A DNA stretch of 29,241 nt, taken from JAAYKS01 sp964479435. Its GTDB lineage: Bacteria; Bacillota; Clostridia; Saccharofermentanales; UBA5734. The translations under genes and the position numbers were made by a program. The DNA lies in the NCBI GenBank assembly GCA_964479435.1, contig CAYZME010000014.1, positions 1-29,241 on the forward strand. The letters run 5' to 3'. Shown in pieces: positions 16,160 to 24,309 of the stretch. The notes under the pieces were generated by a model. That model ran no database searches and was not told the origin of the DNA. It worked only from the letters and a program-made list of their open reading frames with translations. Each line of letters starts with the position of its first letter. Within the stretch, counting starts at the first letter, position 1.

Positions 16160-18058
16160 TCAGAGCACTGTCTCGCTGCCGTCGCAACGGATGACCAGCT
16201 GCTCCGCCAGGAAGTCCGCCTGGCAATACGGGTTATCATAGCGCGGGTAATCCGCGATACAGATTTCTTGCCCATTCACCGCCAGTGGCTCATCCCAGCC
16301 AAATTTCATTTCGCCTTGTGAAGGAGAAGCGTAAGTAAAGGCAAACGTATCGCCTTCGATTTTACGGCCGTCAAAGCGGGCGACAAACGCCTCAAAGCTG
16401 CCATTTTGCGCGCGGCTGCCCAACTCGGCAACCCACACGTTGGCGTGCCCGTTGGCATGGTAAATGCTGGGCTTTGCCCGCTTGTATTCTGCCTCCCACT
16501 CGGTGCGGAACCCCGCCTGATACATCGCCGGATCCACAGCTTTCCAATGGGTGGGCATCAGCGATCCCAGCGCGATGTACGCGTCGTCTTTGCGCCCAAA
16601 CACCCACCCTTCTCTTTCTACCACTTCGTCAAACTCATGCTGCGGGAAATACGCGTGCGTCTCGAGCATCCGGATATGATCGGCCGGAACACGGTAAACG
16701 CACAACACGACATTCTCATGCTGCGCCGCGCGCGGCAGATAACTGTTGCCCGCGATCATATTGGGTCGGTCCATATATTCCATCGAACCCGGGTGATTGG
16801 TAAAGACTTTGGCCCGGCCGCCGAGGTGTGCGCCCCAAATATGTTGTTGATATCCCATCTTCCCTTTGCGGAAATCCTGGGCACAGTTGACCGCGTAGTC
16901 GGGCGTTTTGTACGTATACAGATCGACCTGGGTCATCGCCGTAAAGTCCGGATCCTCATCGAACGGCAGCCCGGCCGCCCGGTGCAATTTGTATTTTTCC
17001 CGATAGGCGTTGATGCGCTCATTCATCCAGTTGCTGGGGGTCATCACTTTGGCGGAATTCTCAATCACTTCCACCGCGTCATAGACCTGCAAGCCCCAGA
17101 AAAACATGATGTTTTCAAAATCCGCCGGGTCGACCCCATACATTTTAGCGTCTTTGGTATCGACACTCATCCGTTCTTTGTTGATGATCACGGCCGCTTT
17201 GTCTTGCGCGGCTTTGATGATCGCCTCCGGTACGACGTATTCATATATGGCCATCATGATCGCGCAATCGGCGATGCCGCCGTCGATCGAACCTTCGCCC
17301 CAATACAGGCGTGAGATCGGGCCAACCGCTTCGTTCGCCGGATTCAAAAGGTAAAAGGCATACGTCCGACCGGCCGAACCGATCCAATGGCCGCGGAAGG
17401 TATTGACGGCGATATCAAACATCAGGGTATTGACCAGGTTGCGCAAGCGTTCGGCCAGTACACGGTCTTCCCCATACTCGATCACGCCCAACAGGGCAAT
17501 GATGTCTTCCGCGTAATAATTGGTCAGCCATTCACTAAAGCCGAATTTTTCCCGCCAGCCGGTCCAGCGCGTCAGGCAATGCAATCCATGTTCCATATGC
17601 CAGCGCCCGGTATTGCCGTCCGAAGGAAACACGCGATCGGGGAACATGGCACCGACCAGATATTCCGCACTGTGGTACAACGGCTGATGGTTTTCCGTAA
17701 AGTAACATGCGTTGATTTCGCCCGGCTCATCCAACCAGTAGCGGAAACCGATCAGGGTCTCTTCCATTTCGGTCACAACTTCCGCGGGAATCCGCTCGCG
17801 ATATTCTTTGAGCATCCGCACCATGGCGGGAATGCCGAATTCCGCACAATCTTCCCGGTTGCGGATACGATCCAACTGTGGCTTTACCTGCGAGTAATCA
17901 AACGGCCCCGAATCCAGACCACGGCGATGCAACTCGAGCTTCGTCGCCTCCAAATAGATCCCCTTCATCGTTTTCGCGCCCGCGCGAATATAGGGGTTGG
18001 TTTCGCTGCCGGCAAGCACATGGGACAGATACTCACTGCTGGTAAGGGTCTGACGCAT
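16160..18058 (-). CDS. Uncharacterised 632-residue protein, possibly carbohydrate-active
   Basis: I recognise no named family with certainty. The 632-residue protein has no signal peptide or membrane segment, so it should be cytoplasmic. The first ~400 residues are rich in helices with evenly spaced aromatic and acidic patches, including YFTENHQ (119-125), GRWHMEHGLH (151-160) and FGFSEWLTNYYAEDI (172-186). This resembles alpha/alpha-toroid polysaccharide lyases or hydrolases such as heparinase II/III-like proteins. The C-terminal third looks beta-rich (VWVAELGSRAQNGSFEAFVARF), as in such two-domain enzymes. That is inference. GGAGG lies 8 nt before ATG 18058. It is divergent from trpS and followed by a strong hairpin. 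Glycosidase, epimerase and isomerase genes nearby fit a sugar role. Confidence 0.75.
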   Translation of the reverse strand: MRQTLTSSEYLSHVLAGSETNPYIRAGAKTMKGIYLEATKLELHRRGLDSGPFDYSQVKPQLDRIRNREDCAEFGIPAMVRMLKEYRERIPAEVVTEMEETLIGFRYWLDEPGEINACYFTENHQPLYHSAEYLVGAMFPDRVFPSDGNTGRWHMEHGLHCLTRWTGWREKFGFSEWLTNYYAEDIIALLGVIEYGEDRVLAERLRNLVNTLMFDIAVNTFRGHWIGSAGRTYAFYLLNPANEAVGPISRLYWGEGSIDGGIADCAIMMAIYEYVVPEAIIKAAQDKAAVIINKERMSVDTKDAKMYGVDPADFENIMFFWGLQVYDAVEVIENSAKVMTPSNWMNERINAYREKYKLHRAAGLPFDEDPDFTAMTQVDLYTYKTPDYAVNCAQDFRKGKMGYQQHIWGAHLGGRAKVFTNHPGSMEYMDRPNMIAGNSYLPRAAQHENVVLCVYRVPADHIRMLETHAYFPQHEFDEVVEREGWVFGRKDDAYIALGSLMPTHWKAVDPAMYQAGFRTEWEAEYKRAKPSIYHANGHANVWVAELGSRAQNGSFEAFVARFDGRKIEGDTFAFTYASPSQGEMKFGWDEPLAVNGQEICIADYPRYDNPYCQADFLAEQLVIRCDGSETVL

Positions 18059-18120
18059 CTTCACTACCTCCGTTTTTTGATAAGACCAAGCAGATCCAGT
18101 ATAGAGCATTTCCGCACGCC

Positions 18121-18165
18121 GCGCGACAGCCGGCGGGTGGATCGATGGCCGGCCGGCTGTCGCGC
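18121..18165. repeat. 14-bp inverted repeat in the divergent trpS promoter region
   Basis: GCGCGACAGCCGGC (18121-18134) is repeated inverted at 18152-18165 with a 17-nt centre. It lies between the 632-residue protein gene and the predicted trpS promoter and could be an operator for either gene. Confidence 0.45.
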
Positions 18166-18168
18166 AGA

Positions 18169-18197
18169 TAGGCAAAACCGGTGTTTTTATATATGAT
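18169..18197 (+). promoter_or_regulatory. Probable trpS promoter
   Basis: -35 TAGGCA (18169-18174), 17-nt spacer, -10 TATGAT (18192-18197). A start near 18204 would exclude the upstream in-frame codons at 18181 and 18193 and supports ATG 18253. Confidence 0.5.
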
Positions 18198-18200
18198 AAC

Positions 18201-18225
18201 GGTTGAAACCCAAGCGGGTCCAACC
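18201..18225 (+). promoter_or_regulatory. 5' leader stem-loop of trpS
   Basis: GGTTG-aa-ACCC-AAGC-GGGT-c-CAACC: a two-part stem with a 4-nt loop at the predicted 5' end of the trpS mRNA. It carries no T-box features (no AGGGTGG-type box and no terminator). Confidence 0.4.
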
Positions 18226-18252
18226 GACGAACCGATAAAAGGATGGAAAATC

Positions 18253-19347
18253 ATGCAGGATGCAACTCCCACAGACCGCCCCGGACATGGCACATTTGAT
18301 GTTGCGGTCGCCCGCAGCCGCCAACTGGAAATACAACTGGAGAACAACCCGGCCCATTACCGGGTTCTGACCGGCGACCGCCCCACCGGACGGTTGCATA
18401 TCGGCCACTTGTTCGGCTCCCTGCAAAACCGCGTACGCCTGCAAAACCTCGGCGTGCGCACCTTTATTCTGATCGCCGACTATCAGGTCTTGACGGATCG
18501 CGAGGTTTTTGACAGCATCGCCGATTCGGTCCACAATCTGGTCATCGATTATCTGGCTGTCGGGTTGGAGCCGCAACGCGGACAGACCAGCATCTTTCCT
18601 CATAGCCATGTGCCCGAACTCAACCAACTGCTGCTGCCTTTTTTAACATTGGTCAGCCAGGCCGAGCTGGCGCGCAACCCCACGGTCAAAGAGGAGATTC
18701 AAGCGTCGGGCATGCGCAACATCAATGCGGGCATGTACACCTACCCCGTGCACCAGGCCGCCGACATCCTTTTTTGCAAAGCCAATGTCGTCCCGGTCGG
18801 CAAGGACCAATTGCCTCATCTGGAAATGTCCAGAACCATCGCGCGGCGTTTCAACGAGCGGTTCGCCGGCAATCAACCTGTTTTCCCCGAGCCGCAGCCG
18901 CTCCTCAGCCACGCGCCCCTGATCCTGGGGCTGGACGGCTCACAGAAAATGAGCAAAAGCCGCGGCAACGCGATTTTGATCAGCGACGACGAAGATACCA
19001 CCGCCCGCCTGATCAAAAAAGCCAAAACCGATTCCCAGCGCCATATCAGCTACCAACCGGACAGCCGCCCGGAAGTGTCCAACCTGTTGACACTGTGTTC
19101 GATGTGCGGCGGTGAATCCCCCGAAGCCATCGCCGAACGCATCGGCGATGGCGGATCCGGCTTGCTAAAGAAAACCCTCACCGATCAGCTCAATGCCTAC
19201 CTCGCCCCGATTCGCGCGCGCCGCCGCGCGTTCGCAAAGGATCCCGCCTATATCAGAGAAGTCTTGCGCACAGGGATTGAGGAAGCGCGGGAGATCGGAG
19301 CCGCCACGCTCAACGAAGTCCGCGCGGTGATGAACATGCAGATCTGA
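18253..19347 (+). CDS. trpS: Tryptophanyl-tRNA synthetase
   Basis: Class Ic aminoacyl-tRNA synthetase that charges tRNA-Trp with tryptophan. The 364-residue protein shows TGDRPTGRLHIGH (HIGH at 49-52), the tryptophan-pocket region GMYTYPVHQAADILF (160-174), and KMSKS at 232-236. About 36 residues precede the RVLTGDRPTG core, including a helical RSRQLEIQLENNPAHY segment also found in actinobacterial-type TrpRS. I chose ATG 18253 because AAAAGGATGG lies just upstream and the earlier in-frame codons fall before the predicted transcription start. A hairpin on the far side (19390-19417) mainly serves the convergent gene. Confidence 0.95.
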   Translation: MQDATPTDRPGHGTFDVAVARSRQLEIQLENNPAHYRVLTGDRPTGRLHIGHLFGSLQNRVRLQNLGVRTFILIADYQVLTDREVFDSIADSVHNLVIDYLAVGLEPQRGQTSIFPHSHVPELNQLLLPFLTLVSQAELARNPTVKEEIQASGMRNINAGMYTYPVHQAADILFCKANVVPVGKDQLPHLEMSRTIARRFNERFAGNQPVFPEPQPLLSHAPLILGLDGSQKMSKSRGNAILISDDEDTTARLIKKAKTDSQRHISYQPDSRPEVSNLLTLCSMCGGESPEAIAERIGDGGSGLLKKTLTDQLNAYLAPIRARRRAFAKDPAYIREVLRTGIEEAREIGAATLNEVRAVMNMQI

Positions 19348-19389
19348 CCGGATCGCATTCACTTGTAAACGGGGATGGAAGAAATGAAA

Positions 19390-19417
19390 AGGCCTCCGGC
19401 GTCGATGCCGGAGGCCT
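19390..19417 (-). terminator. Terminator of the isomerase-epimerase operon
   Basis: An 11-bp perfect stem (19390-19400 with 19407-19417, 6-nt loop). On the minus strand it is followed by TTTTCATTTC. It lies between convergent trpS and the epimerase gene; the plus side lacks a T-run. Confidence 0.8.
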
Positions 19418-19438
19418 CCGTGTTGTGACGTGTCCGCT

Positions 19439-20383
19439 TCAGTTCGCGGCGTTTCTCCAGGAGTATTTGGGCTGGTAACCGAATGTATCTTTGAGTTTCT
19501 GGCAGGTAATCAGCTCGTCCTCGGGGCCCATGTCTTTGGCCAAATCGACCAGGTCGGGCAACAGATTCGCGACGTATTCCTGCGGGCTCTCTTTGTACAC
19601 ATTGTCGGTGGAGATGTTAAATACATCAAATTCGACGTCCAGGTCTTTGTCGATCATCAGTCCGACCGCATACGCGATGTCGCGGGCATCCGCGTATTGA
19701 CCGGTGGTGCCAATCGGGCCGCCTTTGTGATCGGGCGCTTTGTTGTCGGCGATGCTGACCCCCAGGTCATACGGGCGAGCGGGATACGATACCCCCATCA
19801 GGCGCAAGGCGTAACATTTGATGTCGTACGCGCGGGCGTACGCCTGGAGAATCTCTTCTCCCATCAGTTTTGACAGCGAGTACGTATCTTCCGGGCGCTG
19901 CGGATGATCTTCGTCGATGGGCAAATACTCCACCACATAGGGTTTGGCGGAGATGCGGAAGCCCAGACCCAGCGTGTAGTACGAGGAAGCAAAGATCACT
20001 TTTTTCACGCCCAGGCGGCGGGCGGCATCCATCAGATAATAGGTACCCATCACATTGGATTGCATGGTTGTGTCTTCCGGAAACATCTGCGGCATGAATT
20101 GGCGCCCCGGCTGCTGATCCGATGTAAACGGCAAGGCGGCCAGATGGATGATACAGGTCGCGCGCGACAACGTGATGGCGCGCATGCAGTCCGCCAGACT
20201 GGTGAGCTGGCCTTTGATAAACATGGTGCCGCGTTCCGGCTGCCATGGCACGCGCTGATCGGCGGGGGCGGTCTGGTCAAACAAAGAACACTGGTAACCC
20301 TGTTCTTTGAGTTCCTGGTAGACGTGGCGGCCCAGATTGCCGGCGCCACCGGTGATCAAGACATATTTGTATGCTTCGTTCAT
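19439..20383 (-). CDS. NAD-dependent epimerase/dehydratase family protein
   Basis: Extended short-chain dehydrogenase acting on a sugar or sugar nucleotide, 314 residues. It has GGAGNLG (12-18), the strand-4 region IIHLAALPF, FASSYY (131-136) and catalytic YSLSK (168-172). The C-terminal half (YADARDIAYAVGLMI, FNISTDN) fits the epimerase/dehydratase family but not a specific named enzyme. The ATG has AGGAG 8-10 nt upstream. It follows the TIM-barrel isomerase gene by 55 nt, so the two are probably one operon for a sugar or uronate pathway. The exact substrate cannot be read from the sequence. Confidence 0.88.
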   Translation of the reverse strand: MNEAYKYVLITGGAGNLGRHVYQELKEQGYQCSLFDQTAPADQRVPWQPERGTMFIKGQLTSLADCMRAITLSRATCIIHLAALPFTSDQQPGRQFMPQMFPEDTTMQSNVMGTYYLMDAARRLGVKKVIFASSYYTLGLGFRISAKPYVVEYLPIDEDHPQRPEDTYSLSKLMGEEILQAYARAYDIKCYALRLMGVSYPARPYDLGVSIADNKAPDHKGGPIGTTGQYADARDIAYAVGLMIDKDLDVEFDVFNISTDNVYKESPQEYVANLLPDLVDLAKDMGPEDELITCQKLKDTFGYQPKYSWRNAAN

Positions 20384-20438
20384 CTTTCTCTCCTTTTTCT
20401 GCCTGTCGCGGCCGGGGCCGCGGTTTTAGCCAAAATAC

Positions 20439-21344
20439 TTATTGCTTACCTGTCCAGGTTTTGAGGTAATTCCAGCTCTTTTCGTACATCGCCAGGCTGC
20501 GCAGGCCCGCCTCTTCTTTGGACAGACCTTCGACCGGCTCGACCCAGCCGCATTCGACGATCAGGTGCAAACCTTGGGCGTGTGGGCTGTGGGCGGCAAG
20601 GATGGACAGGATTTTTTCAACGTTCGCGTGCCCCTCGCCCAACGCGCAGCCGCTGGGATAAAACGGAACGCGCCATCCCGCGTCGCGCCGGATGACCATG
20701 TCTTTCACATGCGTCGTGATGGTATAGGGCGCCAACGCTTCGGCCTCAATGACCGGATCGCAGTACACGGTGAAACCGTTGCCGGTATCGAGCGCGCAAC
20801 CCACATACTCGGACCCGACCGCGCGGAAGATCTCCGCCAGCTCGGTGCCCATGAAATCGCAATGGTTCTCGATCGCCAGATAAATCCCTTCGGGGGCGAG
20901 AATTTTCGCGGCGGCCCGCAAATTGTCGATCACATGCTGCATGTGCTGTTCCAGCGGCCAGTCTTTGTTGTACCGGGAAAACTCGTAAGCAAGCCGCCCG
21001 TTGTAACCCCGGCGCATGATTTTGGCGTTGACCTTTTTGGCGACCGCGACCATGTCCAGCAGGTCCTTGCGCGCCTGGTCCCCGTTCTCACCGGTCAAGT
21101 CAAACAAGCTCATCGTCGCGCCGATATCCAGCTCGATGTCATGTTCTTCACATGTGGCGCGGATCCAGTCGTAATAGCTGTCCGGCATGTTCGGCAAGGC
21201 GAAAATCTGCGCGCAGTCCAGTCCGTATTTGACCGTGCCGTTGAGCGTAAACTCCGCCATTTTCTCCATCGGCAGTTTGAGGTCCCAAGGACTGCCCGGA
21301 GCGGTGGAAACCGATCCTACTCTCATTGTTTTGCGTACATCCAT
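20439..21344 (-). CDS. Sugar phosphate isomerase/epimerase (xylose-isomerase-like TIM barrel)
   Basis: 301-residue TIM-barrel protein of the AP-endonuclease-2 / IolE-like family, which isomerises or dehydrates sugars and inositols with a divalent metal. Likely metal ligands are E159 (LAIENH), D186 (ALDTGNG), H212 (THVKD) and E264 (IVECGW), the usual four-ligand pattern. No signal peptide. The ATG has AAGGGAG about 7 nt upstream. First gene of the pair with the epimerase, preceded by a palindrome that may bind a sugar regulator. Substrate not assignable. Confidence 0.88.
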   Translation of the reverse strand: MDVRKTMRVGSVSTAPGSPWDLKLPMEKMAEFTLNGTVKYGLDCAQIFALPNMPDSYYDWIRATCEEHDIELDIGATMSLFDLTGENGDQARKDLLDMVAVAKKVNAKIMRRGYNGRLAYEFSRYNKDWPLEQHMQHVIDNLRAAAKILAPEGIYLAIENHCDFMGTELAEIFRAVGSEYVGCALDTGNGFTVYCDPVIEAEALAPYTITTHVKDMVIRRDAGWRVPFYPSGCALGEGHANVEKILSILAAHSPHAQGLHLIVECGWVEPVEGLSKEEAGLRSLAMYEKSWNYLKTWTGKQ

Positions 21345-21393
21345 GGCTTTGCTCCCTTCAATTCGCTACGATTTTTTGGGGGAAGAGAAAATA

Positions 21394-21412
21394 GTTTGTA
21401 CTGGTAAACAGT
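21394..21412. promoter_or_regulatory. Candidate operator upstream of the isomerase-epimerase operon
   Basis: Two overlapping palindromes: GTTT-N8-AAAC (21394-21409) and ACTG-N5-CAGT (21400-21412), 50-70 nt before the isomerase start. A TTGACA -35-like box lies on the minus strand at 21433-21438, but the -10 at the right spacing (GAAACT) is poor. The site could bind a LacI or GntR-type regulator. Confidence 0.35.
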
Positions 21413-21434
21413 TTCATCCTAGAAGCCGGCAATG

Positions 21435-22709
21435 TCAAGGAGACGGATCCGCGTCGGCGGGCTCAACCGGCGGGGGTTCGAGCAGGGCGGCACGGCCGAT
21501 GGCGTCCGCGCCCATCTTCTTGCGGATGCGGTCCATCGCCGCCTCCAATTGCTGTTCCCGCCCGCGCGATTGAAGTGTTTTCTCACAGGGCCGCGCGTCT
21601 CCGGCCATCGGGTCGGCCCCGACCTCAAACAGGCTGAGCTGGCGCGCGGGATCTGCCGCGCCATCCCCGCTCTCTTCGAAACCCGACACCGCGACCCCCA
21701 GCAAACGAATGGGGCGTTTGACATTCCAGTTCTGTTTCAGCAGGGAATAGGACTGATCGTAGATCTCTTGTGTGGTCCACGTCGCGGGGATGGTACATTG
21801 CCGCGTTACAGAGGTAAAGTCGGTATATTTCAAGGTGATCTGGACCACGCGGCCCTTTTTATCATTTTTGCGCACGGTCATCCCGACCTCGTCGCACAAC
21901 TGCATCAGGACCCGGCGCGCTTCTTCCAGCTCGTCCACATCGTGCGGCAACGTGACGGAACGGCCGATCTGCTTCAGATCATCACGTGTGATGGTTTTGA
22001 CCGGCGTGTCATCGATCCCGTTGGCATGCGCGTGCAATAACTCCCCGCTTTTGCCCAGCATCCGGAATAAAAACTGGACGTCCGTATGCGCCAGATCCCC
22101 CACCGTCTCAATCCCGATTCCCCGCAGCCGCTCTGCCGTTTTTGCGCCGACCCCGTACATGGCATGGACTGGCAGGGGCCAAAAACGCCCGGGCAGATCG
22201 GCCGGCCAAAGCTCGGTGATGCCCCGGGGTTTTTTCATCCCTGCCGCCATTTTCGCGAGAAATTTGTTTTCCGAAATCCCGATCGAGCACCACAAACCCA
22301 GCTCCGCTTCGATGGTCGCCATCAGCCGTTTCGCACAGACGCCCGGCGCCCCGAACAGCCGCTCGCTCCCCGTCATATCGAGCCACGCCTCATCGATGCT
22401 GTTCTGCTCGATCAAGGGGGAGAAGCGGCCCAGCAGCCCGATCACTTCGCGCGATTTGTGCTCATAATACGCACGGTCCGGCGGCACGGTTTCCAGCCGC
22501 GGGCAACGGTTGCGGGCCTGGTGAAGCGTCATCGCCGTGCGCACCCCGCAGGCGCGCGCCTCGTAATTCGCCGCCAGAATGACGCCCGTGCGGGTCAGCG
22601 GATTGCCAGCGACGGCGGCGGGAACGCCGCGTAACTCGGGCCGGCGCAACTGCTCGCAGGAAATGTAAAACGCGTTCATGTCGACTAGAAAGATCACCCG
22701 GCGCGACAC
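21435..22709 (-). CDS. dinB: DNA polymerase IV
   Basis: Y-family translesion polymerase that copies past damaged DNA, 424 residues. Catalytic acids: D10 (LVDMNAFYISCE) and D106-E107 (SIDEAWLD). The helix-hairpin-helix region (MYGVGAKTAERLRGIGIETVGDLA) and little-finger domain follow. A clamp-binding QLSLF lies near residue 350, with a ~70-residue helical tail (MDRIRKKMGADAIGRAALL) as in Firmicutes DinB. GTG start with GGAGG 9 nt upstream. No LexA-type box is apparent in the 80 nt upstream. It may be read through from the MATE gene. Confidence 0.95.
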   Translation of the reverse strand: MSRRVIFLVDMNAFYISCEQLRRPELRGVPAAVAGNPLTRTGVILAANYEARACGVRTAMTLHQARNRCPRLETVPPDRAYYEHKSREVIGLLGRFSPLIEQNSIDEAWLDMTGSERLFGAPGVCAKRLMATIEAELGLWCSIGISENKFLAKMAAGMKKPRGITELWPADLPGRFWPLPVHAMYGVGAKTAERLRGIGIETVGDLAHTDVQFLFRMLGKSGELLHAHANGIDDTPVKTITRDDLKQIGRSVTLPHDVDELEEARRVLMQLCDEVGMTVRKNDKKGRVVQITLKYTDFTSVTRQCTIPATWTTQEIYDQSYSLLKQNWNVKRPIRLLGVAVSGFEESGDGAADPARQLSLFEVGADPMAGDARPCEKTLQSRGREQQLEAAMDRIRKKMGADAIGRAALLEPPPVEPADADPSP

Positions 22710-22788
22710 GCGGTCTCACCTCCTCTGTATCCAGCATTCCGTCCCCGCGCCGGTTTGTCAACAACCCCGGATCGGAGCGCGTGTGGAT

Positions 22789-24195
22789 CTACATGCCGGA
22801 CTTGGCAAACCAACGCTCGCCGCGGATGCGTGGCACAAAGCAAATGACACGCAACAACCAGTCGGCATACATGCTGATCCACAAACCGAGAATCCCCATG
22901 TTGGCGACTCGCACCAGCAGCCAGGCGCCGCCGACACGCATGGTCCACATGCTAATGATCGCGACCCACATCACGTATTTGACATCCCCGGCGGCGCGCA
23001 TACCGGCGGCGGTGATATAGCCGGCCGGCCACAGCAGCGAAAGCGGAATGATCAAAGAGAGCAAGAGCGTGCGGATGATCGGGATCACGTCCGGCTCGGC
23101 CCCGTAAAAGCCGATGATCGGTTTCATGAACAACAAGAGGACGAGTGCGAACACCACATAGAAAGAGGTGACAAGCCCGGTCATCACGGTCAGAGTGGTG
23201 CGGGTTTTGTACCGGTCCCCCTCTCCGACCGCCTGGCCGGCGAGGGTGGTTGTCGAGGACATCGCGGACGCGCCCGGCATATTGAACAGTCCCAACACCG
23301 ACCAGGCGATGGTGTTGGCGGCCAGGCTGGCCGTCCCCAAGCCGACGATGATGGTCGAGGTCACAATCTTGCCGAGTTCAAAAATCAACTGTTCCATGCT
23401 GGCGGGAATGGCGATGCGGTAAATGTCGCCGAGGACGTGCCGGTTCGGCCGGTAGCGCCGGAGCGCGCCCATGCGGATCGAGCTCATATCCTGCTTATAC
23501 TGACTGCGCGCCAGCGGGATACTGACCGCGACCACGCCGATGACGCGCGCCGCGAGCATGCCCAAAGCGGGGCCGCGATACCCCGCGCCCGTGTAGTCAA
23601 TCTGAACCCTGCCCAGATCCACATGTAGCCCGCGGACAAAAATATAGGTGAGCACCAGGTTGGACAGCCCGGTGATCAAAGAAACAAAAAAGGTCGTCCG
23701 TGTGTCGCCTACCCCCCGCAACGCCCCGCTGGCGATCGAAATGTAGGCCCAAAGGGGGATCGAGAGCGCGTACACGCCATACATGAGATGCGTGGCCTCT
23801 AAGACTTCCGGGTCCGCCGCGCCATACAGCGCGTTGATCAGGGGGGTGCGGGTCAACCAGACCAAAAGCGTCACAAAAAAGCCGATCGCTGTGACCGAGA
23901 CGATCGATTGCAGGGCGGCCTGCCCGATTCCCACCCGGTCTTGGCGTCCATACGCGCGTGCCACCGCGACCGTACCACCGACCGCCAACGCGTTGACCGC
24001 CAGCATCAGCGCCGAATTGATGGATTGCACCAGGCCGATGGCTGACAAGGCGACGCTGCCCAGGGAAGTGGCCAGCGCCGTCCCGACAACATTCATCAAG
24101 GTCATACTGGAGTGCTCCAGGAAGACCGGGATCGAGATACGGGCGATCTTGCGCCCGTTTTCATTCATAAATGCTTGCAGTTCCGCTTTTTTCAC
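22789..24195 (-). CDS. MATE family efflux transporter
   Basis: Multidrug and toxin extrusion-type exporter with about 12 membrane segments, driven by Na+ or H+. The 468-residue protein has two related halves. The first shows SIPVFLEHSSMTLMNVVGTALATSLG and a polar VGGTVAVARAYGRQD loop; the second shows IAIPASMEQLIFELG and TTTLAGQAVGEGD. The reading starts at GTG 24195, with GGAG at a somewhat long distance of 13 nt; ATG 24168 is an alternative that costs only 9 residues. It is followed on the same strand by dinB (80 nt) and preceded by a terminator. Substrate unknown. Confidence 0.9.
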   Translation of the reverse strand: MKKAELQAFMNENGRKIARISIPVFLEHSSMTLMNVVGTALATSLGSVALSAIGLVQSINSALMLAVNALAVGGTVAVARAYGRQDRVGIGQAALQSIVSVTAIGFFVTLLVWLTRTPLINALYGAADPEVLEATHLMYGVYALSIPLWAYISIASGALRGVGDTRTTFFVSLITGLSNLVLTYIFVRGLHVDLGRVQIDYTGAGYRGPALGMLAARVIGVVAVSIPLARSQYKQDMSSIRMGALRRYRPNRHVLGDIYRIAIPASMEQLIFELGKIVTSTIIVGLGTASLAANTIAWSVLGLFNMPGASAMSSTTTLAGQAVGEGDRYKTRTTLTVMTGLVTSFYVVFALVLLLFMKPIIGFYGAEPDVIPIIRTLLLSLIIPLSLLWPAGYITAAGMRAAGDVKYVMWVAIISMWTMRVGGAWLLVRVANMGILGLWISMYADWLLRVICFVPRIRGERWFAKSGM

Positions 24196-24251
24196 AAATA
24201 TCTTTTCGCTCCTCTAGATCACCCGAATATTTTTGATTTCCTTTTCAGACA

Positions 24252-24278
24252 AAAGCGAGTGGCTTACCCACTCGCTTT
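24252..24278 (-). terminator. Terminator of the CofE-like gene
   Basis: AAAGCGAGTGG (24252-24262), 5-nt loop, CCACTCGCTTT (24268-24278). On the minus strand it is followed by a further T and then GTC. It separates the CofE-like gene from the MATE gene. Confidence 0.85.
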
Positions 24279-24309
24279 CCGCCAAGTGCATTCATGACGC
24301 GCGGCTTGC

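Noticed and set aside
16406..17314. 302-residue plus-strand open frame opposite the 632-residue protein
   Set aside because: The minus-strand frame has a strong ribosome-binding site and coherent protein sequence; the plus frame is a shadow.
18181..18252. T-box riboswitch or longer N-terminus for trpS
   Set aside because: No T-box sequence or antiterminator/terminator pair is present, the leader is too short, and the early in-frame start codons precede the likely transcription start.
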